Assembly: GCF_963975415.1 (NCBI RefSeq)
Contig: NZ_CAXBGN010000003.1
Location: 558,001-622,000 of the forward strand
Direction of reading: 5' to 3'
DNA from: Kriegella sp963975415
Lineage (GTDB): Bacteria; Bacteroidota; Bacteroidia; Flavobacteriales; Flavobacteriaceae
DNA length: 64,000 nucleotides
The notes beneath the pieces were generated by a model, which saw only the letters and a list, made by a program, of their open reading frames with translations, ran no database searches and was not told the origin of the DNA. Of this stretch, positions 43,697-52,628 are shown piece by piece. The translations under genes were made by a program, and so were the position numbers. Position 1 is the first letter of the stretch, and each line of letters opens with the position of its first letter.

Positions 43697-45199
43697 ATGA
43701 TAAAAAATATAATTTTTAAGTCAACTATGGTGATGGTGCTCTTTGCGACCTTAAACAGTTGTTTAGACTATGAGGATTTAAGAGATAATCCCAATGAACC
43801 CAATTCAGTACCTCCCAGTTTAGTTTTTACCCAAATCGTTCCGGGGCCGACCAGCTCCTTCAGTGGAACTTATGAGAAAATGCAATACCATATGTGGATT
43901 GCTACTGATAATGTGTTTTCACCAAATTTTAATGATGGGTATGATGGGTCTTTCGATTATTCAACATTAAGAAACATCATTCAAATGACCGAAGAGGCTG
44001 AGGCGGCTGGCGCTCCTGCCTATATCATTCTTGGAAAATTCCTGAAAGCTAGAACTTTTATTGAAATGACTAGGCGAATGGGAGATATCCCTATGTCGGA
44101 AGCTGGTCAAGGTATTGATATTCCGCAGCCAAAATATGATTCCCAAAAATCGATTTATATACAATGTCTTGATTGGTTGAATGAGGCGAATCAAGAGCTA
44201 GGGGCTTATATTTTAGAGAATCCCGGGGTTACAATCGATGGCGATCCCTATTACGGTGGAGATTTAAAACAATGGCAGAAACTGATAAATGCATATTCAC
44301 TTAGGGTCTTGATTTCACTGAGCAAGAAAGAGAATGAAGCAGGATTGAATGTGAAAGAACGTTTTGCGACGATTATTAATAATCCTGGTAATTATCCGCT
44401 CTTATCGGGCTTGGTAGATAATGCCCAATTGGAGTATAGTAATGAAGACGGTTTTAGACAAACGTACAATCCTGATGAAGCCGTTCGAAAAGAGGCCGTA
44501 GTACTAACAAGTACATATTTGAATATTCTTATAAATAATGAAGACCCGAGGCTAATGAAAGTGGCAGATCCCACAAAAGATGCCCTTGATGCCAACCCCG
44601 GAAACGAAGCCGCGGTCAGGGCCGATTATAACGCGTATGCAGGAGCTGATATTTCAGGGTCGGCAACAGAGAATTCGTCTAAAAAGTTAGATGGCGACTT
44701 TTCTTTTCCAAATGATGAGAGATATTGGAACTATGTGGGGCAACCGGGTATTCTAATGAGTTATTGGGAACAAGAATTGCACATTGCAGAAGCAGCCCAT
44801 CGCGGTTGGATATCGGTCGATGCAAGTACACATTATGATAATGGCATAACTGCCTCAATGGAATTTTATGGTGTAGATCCTGCTGAAATAAGCAGTTATT
44901 TATCAGATAAACAGCCCTATTTAGCCGGGGAAGCAGGTTTGACTAGAATCTTGGAACAGAAGTACTTGGCATTTGCCGAGAATTCAGATCATGAATCGTT
45001 CTTTACAACCCGTAGAACCGGGGTGCCTGAATACTTATTTACCCAAGAACATAATAGTATCGACAAATATGCTGTGCGATGGACATATCCGGAATCGGAG
45101 GATTTGAACAACAAAAACAACTATAGGGCAGCCTTGGTCTCCCAGTTTGGGTCTGAAGTAGATGATAGGGATCAGGTAATATGGATTCTACAAGATTAA
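43697..45199 (+). CDS. SusD/RagB-family substrate-binding lipoprotein
   Basis: A 500-residue lipoprotein (lipobox ATLNSC at about residue 22) followed by LDYEDLRDNPNEPNSVPPSLVFTQ, the opening of the SusD-like 2 branch. TPR-like helices with RTFIEMTRRMGDIP and the C-terminal NNYRAAL...DQVIWI fit the family. It forms the lid of the SusC pore and captures the ligand. Its last codons overlap the long form of the next ORF, whose chosen start lies 20 bp past the stop. Confidence 0.93.
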   Translation: MIKNIIFKSTMVMVLFATLNSCLDYEDLRDNPNEPNSVPPSLVFTQIVPGPTSSFSGTYEKMQYHMWIATDNVFSPNFNDGYDGSFDYSTLRNIIQMTEEAEAAGAPAYIILGKFLKARTFIEMTRRMGDIPMSEAGQGIDIPQPKYDSQKSIYIQCLDWLNEANQELGAYILENPGVTIDGDPYYGGDLKQWQKLINAYSLRVLISLSKKENEAGLNVKERFATIINNPGNYPLLSGLVDNAQLEYSNEDGFRQTYNPDEAVRKEAVVLTSTYLNILINNEDPRLMKVADPTKDALDANPGNEAAVRADYNAYAGADISGSATENSSKKLDGDFSFPNDERYWNYVGQPGILMSYWEQELHIAEAAHRGWISVDASTHYDNGITASMEFYGVDPAEISSYLSDKQPYLAGEAGLTRILEQKYLAFAENSDHESFFTTRRTGVPEYLFTQEHNSIDKYAVRWTYPESEDLNNKNNYRAALVSQFGSEVDDRDQVIWILQD

Positions 45200-45219
45200 C
45201 CAACCTTAAAAAACTTACG

Positions 45220-46947
45220 ATGAATAAAATAGATATATTAAGAAAAACTAAAAGGATAGCGCCGCTATTTCTTTTGACCGTACTGTTCATTTCCTTTGGC
45301 TGTTCTGACAAGGGCGAAGGCTGGAACGACGAAAGATATTTGGAAAATTTTGAATTTTATCTGTATCATACGAATCCACTTACGGGAGAAGATTATACGC
45401 CTGAAGAGCTACTTGAATTAACGTATGACCCCAAAGAAAAAGAAACATACTCTGAAGGTCAAACAGTAGATTTGGCGGTAGTAACCTCTAAACTACCTGC
45501 AGAAATTAAGGTGCTTTTAGGAACCGACTTGTCAGTCTTGGAGACCTTGACAGATTTTCCAACTTTTGGCGATAAATTTAAATCTGAAAGTTTTGTGTCC
45601 AGTTTAGAAGAACTTGGTCTCTTGGAAATAGGGGATAAAACGACCCTTAAATTTGAAATTCTATATGTCGATGGTTCAATAGGGGCCGCCAACTTTGAAG
45701 TTAAGAAAGACAAGTTCTTTGACCCGAATGCAGTGATCGACACTTTTGTTTATTTAAAGAAAAGTACTGGCGAAACGATTCCTTTGGCAATTGACGAAAA
45801 AGTGACTTCTAGGGTAAAAGATGCCGCATACGGATCTATAGTTGAGTTTAATGGGAGTGATAATCAGGTAGAGATTTTAGATGTTCCCGAATTGAGTTTT
45901 AGGCATGAAGGTGATTATTCTATTGGGTTTTGGGTAAATACTACGTCAACTGATAGTGACCCTGTGATGATCGGTGATCAAGACTGGGGTAGTTCTTCCA
46001 ACCCCGGACTGACCATAGCCTTTCGTGGTGATAACTGGCGCGTGGCGACTTCAGACGGTGTAACGAAAGCAGATACTGATTATGATGGGGCCTTTAATGA
46101 TGGTGATTGGCACTATATAGTCACCACTTTTGATCGAGATGGTAGCATGACATTGTATCAAGATGGTGCTTCGGTTGCCACCGCGAGTATGGCAGGCATC
46201 GGAAGTTCAAGTAGTGGAAACCCGCTTAGAGTGGGGCAAGACGGTACTGGCGCTTATGGTCAATTTTTTGAAGGAAGTATTGGGGAAATCTCCATTTTTG
46301 ATTATGTTTTGACTGCGCCTCAGGTAGCTGGCATTTCTTCACCATTGACCGGCGTACAATTGAAGACCCAAGACGGAATCGTCAAAAATTTATCGGTAGC
46401 CAATGGCGGAGCTGGCACGGGTAGTGAGAATGATAGGTTCGGGTTTACATTTAATGGGGTAGATCAATATGCTACGATTGATGACTCAGAATTGGCATTT
46501 AGGCATGACAGTGATTATTCTATCTCTTTTTGGGTAAATACCACTTCTTCCGATAGTGATCCTGTAATGATCGGTGATCAAGATTGGGGCAGTTCTAGTA
46601 ATGATGGCCTGACCATTGCATTTAGGGGCAGTAATTGGCGTGTGGCAACTTCAGATGGAGAAGGTAATAAGGCTGATACCGATTTCAACGGTGGCTTTAA
46701 TGATGGCCAATGGCATTTATTGACAGTGGTTTTTGATAGAGATGCCAATATGGTCATGTACCAAGATGGTAAAGAAGTAGCCAGCACAAGTATGGCCGCA
46801 GTTGGGAATACGGAAAGTGGTAATCCATTGCGTTTAGCGCAAGATGGCACAAGCAATTATGGCCAATTTTTCGAAGGTAAGATTGCTGGTGCAGTAATTT
46901 ACGATTATGCCCTTACCGACGAAGAAGTCGCCGCATTGTTTAATTAA
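45220..46947 (+). CDS. Surface lipoprotein with two tandem LamG domains
   Basis: The start at 45220 gives a lipoprotein signal (LLTVLFISFGC) that a longer frame from 45181 would bury. The 575-residue protein has an N-terminal region of no recognised family (to about residue 190), then two LamG/concanavalin-A-like lectin domains at about 195-367 and 405-575. Each contains DYSI.FWVNTTS.DSDPVMIGDQDWGSSSN and WRVATSDG. It occupies the SusE-like position after SusC/SusD, so it probably binds the ligand on the cell surface. The two LamG domains come from a DNA-level duplication with a 600-bp period. Confidence 0.85.
   Translation: MNKIDILRKTKRIAPLFLLTVLFISFGCSDKGEGWNDERYLENFEFYLYHTNPLTGEDYTPEELLELTYDPKEKETYSEGQTVDLAVVTSKLPAEIKVLLGTDLSVLETLTDFPTFGDKFKSESFVSSLEELGLLEIGDKTTLKFEILYVDGSIGAANFEVKKDKFFDPNAVIDTFVYLKKSTGETIPLAIDEKVTSRVKDAAYGSIVEFNGSDNQVEILDVPELSFRHEGDYSIGFWVNTTSTDSDPVMIGDQDWGSSSNPGLTIAFRGDNWRVATSDGVTKADTDYDGAFNDGDWHYIVTTFDRDGSMTLYQDGASVATASMAGIGSSSSGNPLRVGQDGTGAYGQFFEGSIGEISIFDYVLTAPQVAGISSPLTGVQLKTQDGIVKNLSVANGGAGTGSENDRFGFTFNGVDQYATIDDSELAFRHDSDYSISFWVNTTSSDSDPVMIGDQDWGSSSNDGLTIAFRGSNWRVATSDGEGNKADTDFNGGFNDGQWHLLTVVFDRDANMVMYQDGKEVASTSMAAVGNTESGNPLRLAQDGTSNYGQFFEGKIAGAVIYDYALTDEEVAALFN
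45841..46923 (+). repeat. Internal direct repeat encoding the two LamG domains
   Basis: Two copies (about 45841-46320 and 46441-46923) run in register at an exact 600-bp offset: AGGCATGA at 45901 and 46501, ATGATCGGTGATCAAGA at 45967 and 46567. Many third-position differences show the duplication is not brand new. Confidence 0.8.
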
Positions 46948-47000
46948 GAGCAAAACTTAATTGGTTGAAAATAGAGTTGAGTTAGTTTAGTTTTTTGAAC

Positions 47001-47032
47001 AAAGAGGAGTTTTAACTGCTCCTCTTTTTTTT
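47001..47032 (+). terminator. Terminator after the susCD-LamG block
   Basis: The stem AAAGAGGAG (47001-47009) / CTCCTCTTT (47019-47027) with a 9-base loop runs into eight or more T residues. Readthrough could still feed the downstream phosphonate genes, but an additional promoter for them is likely. Confidence 0.85.
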
Positions 47033-47091
47033 CTCAAAAACAGGTATTGGGTAAACTTAAAGGTTTACGGCGATTTATGATAAGCAACTAA

Positions 47092-48744
47092 ATGAAAGAG
47101 AATAAAATCTGGATAATTGCGCTGGTATTTTACGGTATAATGTCGTGCTCCAAAAATAACGCGTCAGTAGTTTCGGAACAAGACCCGATCGAGAAGGCTA
47201 TAGTTAGAAAATTACTTGTAATCGGTATCGACGGTTGCAGACCCGATGCGCTTAGTACTGCGAATACCCCAAACCTCGACGCCTTGATGGCCAACGGAAC
47301 ATACTCTTTAGATGCAAGAAATACAGGAACAACATTTAGTGGCCCCGGGTGGTCGTCAATGCTGACCGGTGTTTGGGAAGACAAGCACCAGGTGATAGAT
47401 AATTCGTTTACAGGAAATAATTTTAGCCAGTATCCGCATTTTTTTGAAAGAGTAAAGGAAAAATATCCGAATGGGCGTACGGTGTCCATATCGCAGTGGC
47501 TTCCTATTAATGAGCATATTGCAGAAGGCAATGTCGATATCCTAAGAAATACTCAAGATTCAAGTGTCGATGTAAAAAATAAAGCTGTCGCCGAACTTGG
47601 GATCGACGACTTGAGCGCCTTGTTCGTGCATTTTGATGATGTGGACCATGCGGGTCATAACTCGGGTTTTAGTCCTAATAACACCACATACTTAAATGCT
47701 ATCGAAACGGTTGATAGTGCGTTGGGAGAAGTTATTTCTGCTTTAAAGGAACGAAGTAATTATGCTGATGAGGAATGGGTCATAATTGTAAGTACCGATC
47801 ATGGCGGAATTGGTACCACTCATGGAGGAGACTCGGAAGAAGAGCGTACTGTGTTCATGATTGTTAGTGGAGACAAGGTCCCGAATAAAAAGATTGCCAA
47901 AACAACCACGGAAACATCCCTTCCGCCGGTAGCAAACTGTTTAGGTAGCGCCACAGAACTTTTTTTTGATTTGGATACAAGAATTGGAATACCCAATAAC
48001 GAAATTCATAACTTCGGTGATGCCCAAGACTTTTCCATAGAGTGCCGCATGAGAAGCACACTCCCCAATGATGTGAGTATCGTAGCTAAAAAGAATTGGG
48101 AAAGTGGCCTCTTGCCCGGGTATGTTTTTTCTTTTAAGCCCAATACTAAAAATTTCAAGGTTAATGTAGGGGATGGTAGTCATCGAGTAGATGTCGAGGC
48201 AGGTGTTGTTACCGATAACGAATGGCATACCCTCAGCGCAACTTTTGATAGGGATGGTGATCTATCGGTTTATGTCGATGGCGTTTTAGAAAATAGTGCT
48301 TCCATGTCTGCAATAGGAAATATAGATAATAGCCTCCCTTTTACGATTGGTGCCGATGGTAACAGTGCATTTGGGTACAGTGGTTATATTTCAGAAGTAC
48401 GTGTTTTTAATACTTTGTTAAATGGGGTGGATATTGAAAATTGGAAATGCAAAGTGCTAGATAGCACTCATTCAAAAGCAGAAAATTTAGTCGGTCATTG
48501 GAAACTGACGGATGGGGTGGGGGAGAATATTGAAGATTCAAGTCCTTTTGGGGCTGACGGAGTGCTTACAGGGGGGGCTTGGGAGGATGCCACTGTTGAT
48601 AAAATCACTGTAGTTTCCAACTACGACAATACTCCCCGTACCATCGATGTGGTAAAAACAGCCTTAAATCATCTCTGTATACCGGTGCAGCCAGATTGGA
48701 ATATTGAAGGGCGCTCTTGGCTAAATACCGATTGTTCAAATTAG
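47092..48744 (+). CDS. Alkaline-phosphatase-superfamily phosphodiesterase lipoprotein with inserted LamG domain
   Basis: A 550-residue lipoprotein (lipobox IMSC, Cys19). Residues about 38-280 are a type I phosphodiesterase/nucleotide pyrophosphatase domain: metal-binding Asp47 in GIDGCRPD, nucleophile region NTGTTFSGPGWSSM (Thr80/81 or Ser83), VDHAGHNSGF and STDHGGIGTTHGG. A LamG domain (about 295-480) follows. The C-terminal ~50 residues (SNYDNTPRTIDVVKTALNHL) look like the final segment of the phosphatase fold, so the LamG domain seems inserted inside it. It should cleave phospho- or phosphonoester bonds outside the cell. Confidence 0.83.
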   Translation: MKENKIWIIALVFYGIMSCSKNNASVVSEQDPIEKAIVRKLLVIGIDGCRPDALSTANTPNLDALMANGTYSLDARNTGTTFSGPGWSSMLTGVWEDKHQVIDNSFTGNNFSQYPHFFERVKEKYPNGRTVSISQWLPINEHIAEGNVDILRNTQDSSVDVKNKAVAELGIDDLSALFVHFDDVDHAGHNSGFSPNNTTYLNAIETVDSALGEVISALKERSNYADEEWVIIVSTDHGGIGTTHGGDSEEERTVFMIVSGDKVPNKKIAKTTTETSLPPVANCLGSATELFFDLDTRIGIPNNEIHNFGDAQDFSIECRMRSTLPNDVSIVAKKNWESGLLPGYVFSFKPNTKNFKVNVGDGSHRVDVEAGVVTDNEWHTLSATFDRDGDLSVYVDGVLENSASMSAIGNIDNSLPFTIGADGNSAFGYSGYISEVRVFNTLLNGVDIENWKCKVLDSTHSKAENLVGHWKLTDGVGENIEDSSPFGADGVLTGGAWEDATVDKITVVSNYDNTPRTIDVVKTALNHLCIPVQPDWNIEGRSWLNTDCSN

Positions 48745-48971
48745 ACTTTGATGGGTACTTTGAATAAGAATGAAAATTTAATAAACGAAGATAGCGTAAA
48801 GTGAGTCATTTAGCCATTGTGATTATAGTAGGGCATACGTTGGAAGACTATTTTTTGATGGCAATAAATTTGTGTCGCTATTGAATGGATTCTAGAAATG
48901 AAAAAGTAAAATAATAATCGGGATATAATTCTTAACCCAAAGTTTATATGTGTTTTAATAAATTGCAAACT

Positions 48972-49922
48972 ATGAAGAAAATAAAAAAAATCGTACTGTT
49001 TTTGTCTGTAATGTTTGTGTATTCCGCTGGTAGTGCACAATCCGATGAATTGAAAAGACGTGTTAAACATGTGGTGGTCATTGGTTTTGACGGACTTAGT
49101 CCTGACGGGCTAAAGAATGCCAAGACACCTCATTTTGATCAAATTATTGAAGAAGGTGCCTCAAGCATGCATGCTCGTGGAGTGCTGCCGACCAGTTCAA
49201 GCACCAACTGGGCTACCATGATTATGGGGGCAGGGCCAGAGCAACATGGTATCACATCCAATGGGTGGAAGGTTAAAGATCACGTACTTCCGCCGGTGAT
49301 TGAAGATGATAAAGCTATATTTCCTACCATCTTCAATATCGTAAACAAGCAGCTGCCAGACGCTGAGATAGGGGCCATTTATGATTGGGGCGATTTTGGT
49401 CGTCTGTTTGAGAAATCTGCAGTAGATTATGATATCAGTCCGAAAACTGCCGAGGAGACCGCTAAAGCGGCGAGTGACTATATTGAAAATAAAAAACCCA
49501 CTTTTGCCTTTGTGCATTTAGATCATGTGGATCATGCGGGGCATGAGTTCGGTCATGGCACTAAGGAATATTATGCGTCTGTTGAGGTTGCCGATAAACT
49601 TTTAGGTCAAATTATGAAAGCCATTAAAAAGGCGGGAATGTCAAAAAATACAATGGTTATTCTCAGTGCTGACCATGGCGGTTTTGAAAAAGGGCATGGA
49701 GGCGAAACCCTCGGGGAAATTGAAATTCCATTTATCCTTTGGGGAAAAGGAATAAAGAAGAATTTTAAAATACCGAATGCCGTTTATCAATATGATAATG
49801 CAGCAACCGTGGCATTTGCTTTAGGACTTAAAGCACCTTGGGCCTGGATCGGTAGACCTTTGAAAATGGCTTTTGAAGGTTTCGAAATCGACGACCCATA
49901 TCCAATTGTAGAAAAAAGGTAA
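48972..49922 (+). CDS. Exported type I phosphodiesterase (alkaline phosphatase superfamily)
   Basis: The start at 48972 gives 316 residues with a cleavable signal ending SAGSAQ; an in-frame ATG at 48948 precedes it with no gain. Metal sites and nucleophile region: VVIGFDGLSPDGLK, LPTSSSTNWATMIMG, HLDHVDHAGHEFGHG and SADHGGFEKGHGG. The single-domain layout resembles nucleotide pyrophosphatase/phosphodiesterases. It precedes the PbfA-like gene by 39 bp and probably frees headgroups such as AEP from esters in the periplasm. Confidence 0.85.
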   Translation: MKKIKKIVLFLSVMFVYSAGSAQSDELKRRVKHVVVIGFDGLSPDGLKNAKTPHFDQIIEEGASSMHARGVLPTSSSTNWATMIMGAGPEQHGITSNGWKVKDHVLPPVIEDDKAIFPTIFNIVNKQLPDAEIGAIYDWGDFGRLFEKSAVDYDISPKTAEETAKAASDYIENKKPTFAFVHLDHVDHAGHEFGHGTKEYYASVEVADKLLGQIMKAIKKAGMSKNTMVILSADHGGFEKGHGGETLGEIEIPFILWGKGIKKNFKIPNAVYQYDNAATVAFALGLKAPWAWIGRPLKMAFEGFEIDDPYPIVEKR

Positions 49923-49961
49923 AACATATCAAATACTGGAAACAGTTTTTTTAATCTAAAG

Positions 49962-51317
49962 ATGGATAACAATAAAAGAACGGAAGGGGATATCAATTCA
50001 ACTCCTGAACGAAAAAAATGGGACGCCAAAATTGATGAAGAAACCAGAAAACTGCTTGAGAAAGATGCGCGTTATTTCTTGCACCAGTCGATGTCAACAC
50101 CTTGTCTCGATGTTCTGCAGCACTGCGAAGGTGCTTATATCGAAAACCTTTCAGGAAAGAAATATTTAGATTTTCATGGCAATAATGTGCATCAGATAGG
50201 GTTTTCGCATCCAAGACTCATCCAACGAATTACCGAACAATTACAGACCCTTTCTTTTTCAACTAGGCGTTACACCAATGAGCCCGCCGTTGCTTTCGCG
50301 GAAAAATTGGCTTCTTTGGCGCCTTCGAACTTAAATAGAATATTGCTGACCCCCAATGGCAGCTCGGCTGTCGGTATTGCATTGAAATTGGCCAGGGCAA
50401 TCACGGGAAAGCATAAAGTGGTTTCTTTTTGGGACTCTTTTCACGGTGCCTCACTAGACGCCATAAGTGTGGGCGGGGAATCGGTTTTTCGAGATCGAAT
50501 TGGTCCGCTTATGCCGGGTGTGGTTCGTATTCCGCCACCAGTGGAGTATCGGGGAATTTTTGAAGGCAATGAAGCTAAAAGTTTAGAGTACCTAGAGTAT
50601 GTGCTTTCCAAAGAAAATGATATTGGAGCTTTTATTGCCGAAACAATTCGTAATACCGATGTGCAAATACCATCGCCCAACTTCTGGAAAACCGCCCGTC
50701 AACTTTGCAATAAACACGGCGTCTTGTTAATTCTTGATGAAATTCCAATTGCCCTAGGGCGTACCGGAAAAATGTTCGCTTTCGAACATTATGAAATAGA
50801 ACCTGATATTCTTTGTTTGGGAAAAGGATTAGGTGGGGGGATATTTCCGCAAGCCGCAATTATAACGCGCGACGACTACAACCAATTCGGCGATATTTCG
50901 TTGGGTCATTACACCCATGAAAAAAGTCCATTGGGCGCTGCGGCAGGTTTGACCGCACTAGAAATTTTGGAGGAAGAACGCCTTATGGAAAAAGTTGCCG
51001 ATGATGCGGTCTTTATGCGGGAAGAGTTAAAAAAACTCAGCCAAAAATATGAACTTATTGGAGATGTTCGGGGTATAGGGTTGCTCTGGGGTGTCGAGTT
51101 GGTCGAGAATAGGCAAACCAAGGAAAAGGCAATAGATGCAGCCGAGCAGGTGATGTACGCCTGTCTGGAGCAAGGGCTTAGTTTTAAGGTTTCGGCTGGT
51201 AATGTTTTGCAGCTCTCCCCTGCACTTACCATTTCAAGGGATGACTTAAAGAAAGCGCTTCAAATAGTAGATAAAAGCTTGGCAATAGTACAGCATAATA
51301 AAAAAAATAGTAGATAA
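49962..51317 (+). CDS. pbfA: Class-III-aminotransferase-fold PLP enzyme, PbfA-like (1-hydroxy-AEP ammonia-lyase) candidate
   Basis: A 451-residue PLP enzyme of the class III aminotransferase fold without signal peptide. The PLP lysine is Lys288 in LCLGKGLGGG, and the preceding LLILDEIPIALGRTGKMFA matches the family. Close relatives include the (R)-1-hydroxy-2-aminoethylphosphonate ammonia-lyase PbfA, which makes phosphonoacetaldehyde from that substrate and is typically encoded beside PhnW or PhnY. Here phnA, phnY and phnW follow directly, which favours PbfA over an ordinary transaminase. The substrate assignment rests on gene context, so it is an inference. Confidence 0.68.
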   Translation: MDNNKRTEGDINSTPERKKWDAKIDEETRKLLEKDARYFLHQSMSTPCLDVLQHCEGAYIENLSGKKYLDFHGNNVHQIGFSHPRLIQRITEQLQTLSFSTRRYTNEPAVAFAEKLASLAPSNLNRILLTPNGSSAVGIALKLARAITGKHKVVSFWDSFHGASLDAISVGGESVFRDRIGPLMPGVVRIPPPVEYRGIFEGNEAKSLEYLEYVLSKENDIGAFIAETIRNTDVQIPSPNFWKTARQLCNKHGVLLILDEIPIALGRTGKMFAFEHYEIEPDILCLGKGLGGGIFPQAAIITRDDYNQFGDISLGHYTHEKSPLGAAAGLTALEILEEERLMEKVADDAVFMREELKKLSQKYELIGDVRGIGLLWGVELVENRQTKEKAIDAAEQVMYACLEQGLSFKVSAGNVLQLSPALTISRDDLKKALQIVDKSLAIVQHNKKNSR

Positions 51318-51326
51318 ATACTACAG

Positions 51327-51345
51327 TAATTTTACTAATAGTAAA
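51327..51345. promoter_or_regulatory. 17-bp palindrome upstream of phnA (candidate operator)
   Basis: AATTTTACTAATAGTAAAA contains TTTTACTA-A-TAGTAAAA (51329-51345), a perfect palindrome about a central A, 50 bp before the phnA start. It resembles the site before susC (40405-40423). It may also mark an internal promoter for phnA onward. Confidence 0.55.
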
Positions 51346-51394
51346 AATATTGTATTTTAGTGCAAAATTAAAAAGATAACAGACTCAATAACAA

Positions 51395-52606
51395 ATGAAA
51401 ATCAATAACAGAGATTATCCGGATCAAAAGAAAACTATAATTGGCATCTGCATGGATGGTACTTCCTATCCATATTATGAGGGGGCAAAAGAGGTAATGC
51501 CCAACTTGCAGCGCTTTATTAAAGAAGGTTCCATGGGAATGGTCAAAAGTGTCATTCCGTCATTTACCAATCCGAACAATATGGCCATTGTTACGGGGGT
51601 CCCTCCCAAGGTTAATGGAATTTGTGGTAATTTTTACTGGGATACCGAACTTCAGGAAGAAGTCATGATGAATGACCCCAAATACCTGAAAGTACCGACT
51701 ATTTTATCTGAACTCAGTCAAAACGGACGAAAAGTGGCCGTAGTAACCGCAAAGGATAAATTGCGTAAAATGTTGGCGCATAACCTTGATGGGATTTGTT
51801 TTTCCGCAGAATTTGCGAATGATGCTACCAAAGAAGAAAATGGTATCGATAATGTAGAGCAAGGTTTAATGGGTAAGGAAAGACCCGGAATTTATGACCC
51901 TTATATATCGGTCTATTGTATAGAAGCTGGTGCCAAATTGTTGAAAAGGGAGCACTTCGATGTAATGTACCTGACTACAACCGATTTTGTACAGCATAAA
52001 TATGCCCCTGGTAGTGCCGACGCGAACGACTTTTTATCAAAAATTGACCATTGGTTGGGTGAATTGGATAAACAAGGCGCTATTATCGGGGTCACCGCAG
52101 ATCACGGCATGCAGGCAAAAACAAATGCCGATGGTTCTCCAAAAGTACAGTTCATCGAACAACTGTTGAACGAACAACAAATTAAAACAAGGGTGATATT
52201 GCCAATTACCGATCCTTATGTCGTACATCACGGGGCCCTTGGCGGTTATGGCACCTTATATTTGGAAGACAAATCACAATTAAATGCCGCAAAAGACTAT
52301 TTGTTAAGTCTTGATGGTATCGAAACCGTATTGACAAATGCCGAGGCGGTAGAGCGGTATGAACTTCCTGGGGACCGCATTGGTGATTTAGTTGTTTTGT
52401 CAGATGCAGCAACGACTATCGGTAGAACCCCCGAATGGCACGACTTAGAAAAGGTTAAAGAAGGCCTTCGTTCTCATGGCAGTGAACATTCTCAAGATGT
52501 TCCCATGATTTTTAATAAAAAGTTGAATGCAGAATACCAAGAGAAACTAAACTCGGGAAAAAGCCGAAATTTTGATTTGTTCCATTACTTGAGCAACGGA
52601 TTTTAA
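51395..52606 (+). CDS. phnA: Phosphonoacetate hydrolase
   Basis: A 403-residue cytoplasmic enzyme of the alkaline phosphatase superfamily. Asp21 in GICMDGTSYPYYEG binds metal, and the nucleophilic Thr58 lies in PSFTNPNNMAIVTGVPP. FVQHKYAPGSAD, GVTADHGMQAK and VVHHGALGGYG supply the other Zn ligands. The pattern is that of PhnA, which splits phosphonoacetate into acetate and phosphate. Being unexported distinguishes it from the secreted superfamily members nearby. PhnY, encoded 22 bp downstream, makes its substrate. Confidence 0.93.
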   Translation: MKINNRDYPDQKKTIIGICMDGTSYPYYEGAKEVMPNLQRFIKEGSMGMVKSVIPSFTNPNNMAIVTGVPPKVNGICGNFYWDTELQEEVMMNDPKYLKVPTILSELSQNGRKVAVVTAKDKLRKMLAHNLDGICFSAEFANDATKEENGIDNVEQGLMGKERPGIYDPYISVYCIEAGAKLLKREHFDVMYLTTTDFVQHKYAPGSADANDFLSKIDHWLGELDKQGAIIGVTADHGMQAKTNADGSPKVQFIEQLLNEQQIKTRVILPITDPYVVHHGALGGYGTLYLEDKSQLNAAKDYLLSLDGIETVLTNAEAVERYELPGDRIGDLVVLSDAATTIGRTPEWHDLEKVKEGLRSHGSEHSQDVPMIFNKKLNAEYQEKLNSGKSRNFDLFHYLSNGF

Positions 52607-52628
52607 TTCACCAACTTAATATTTAACC

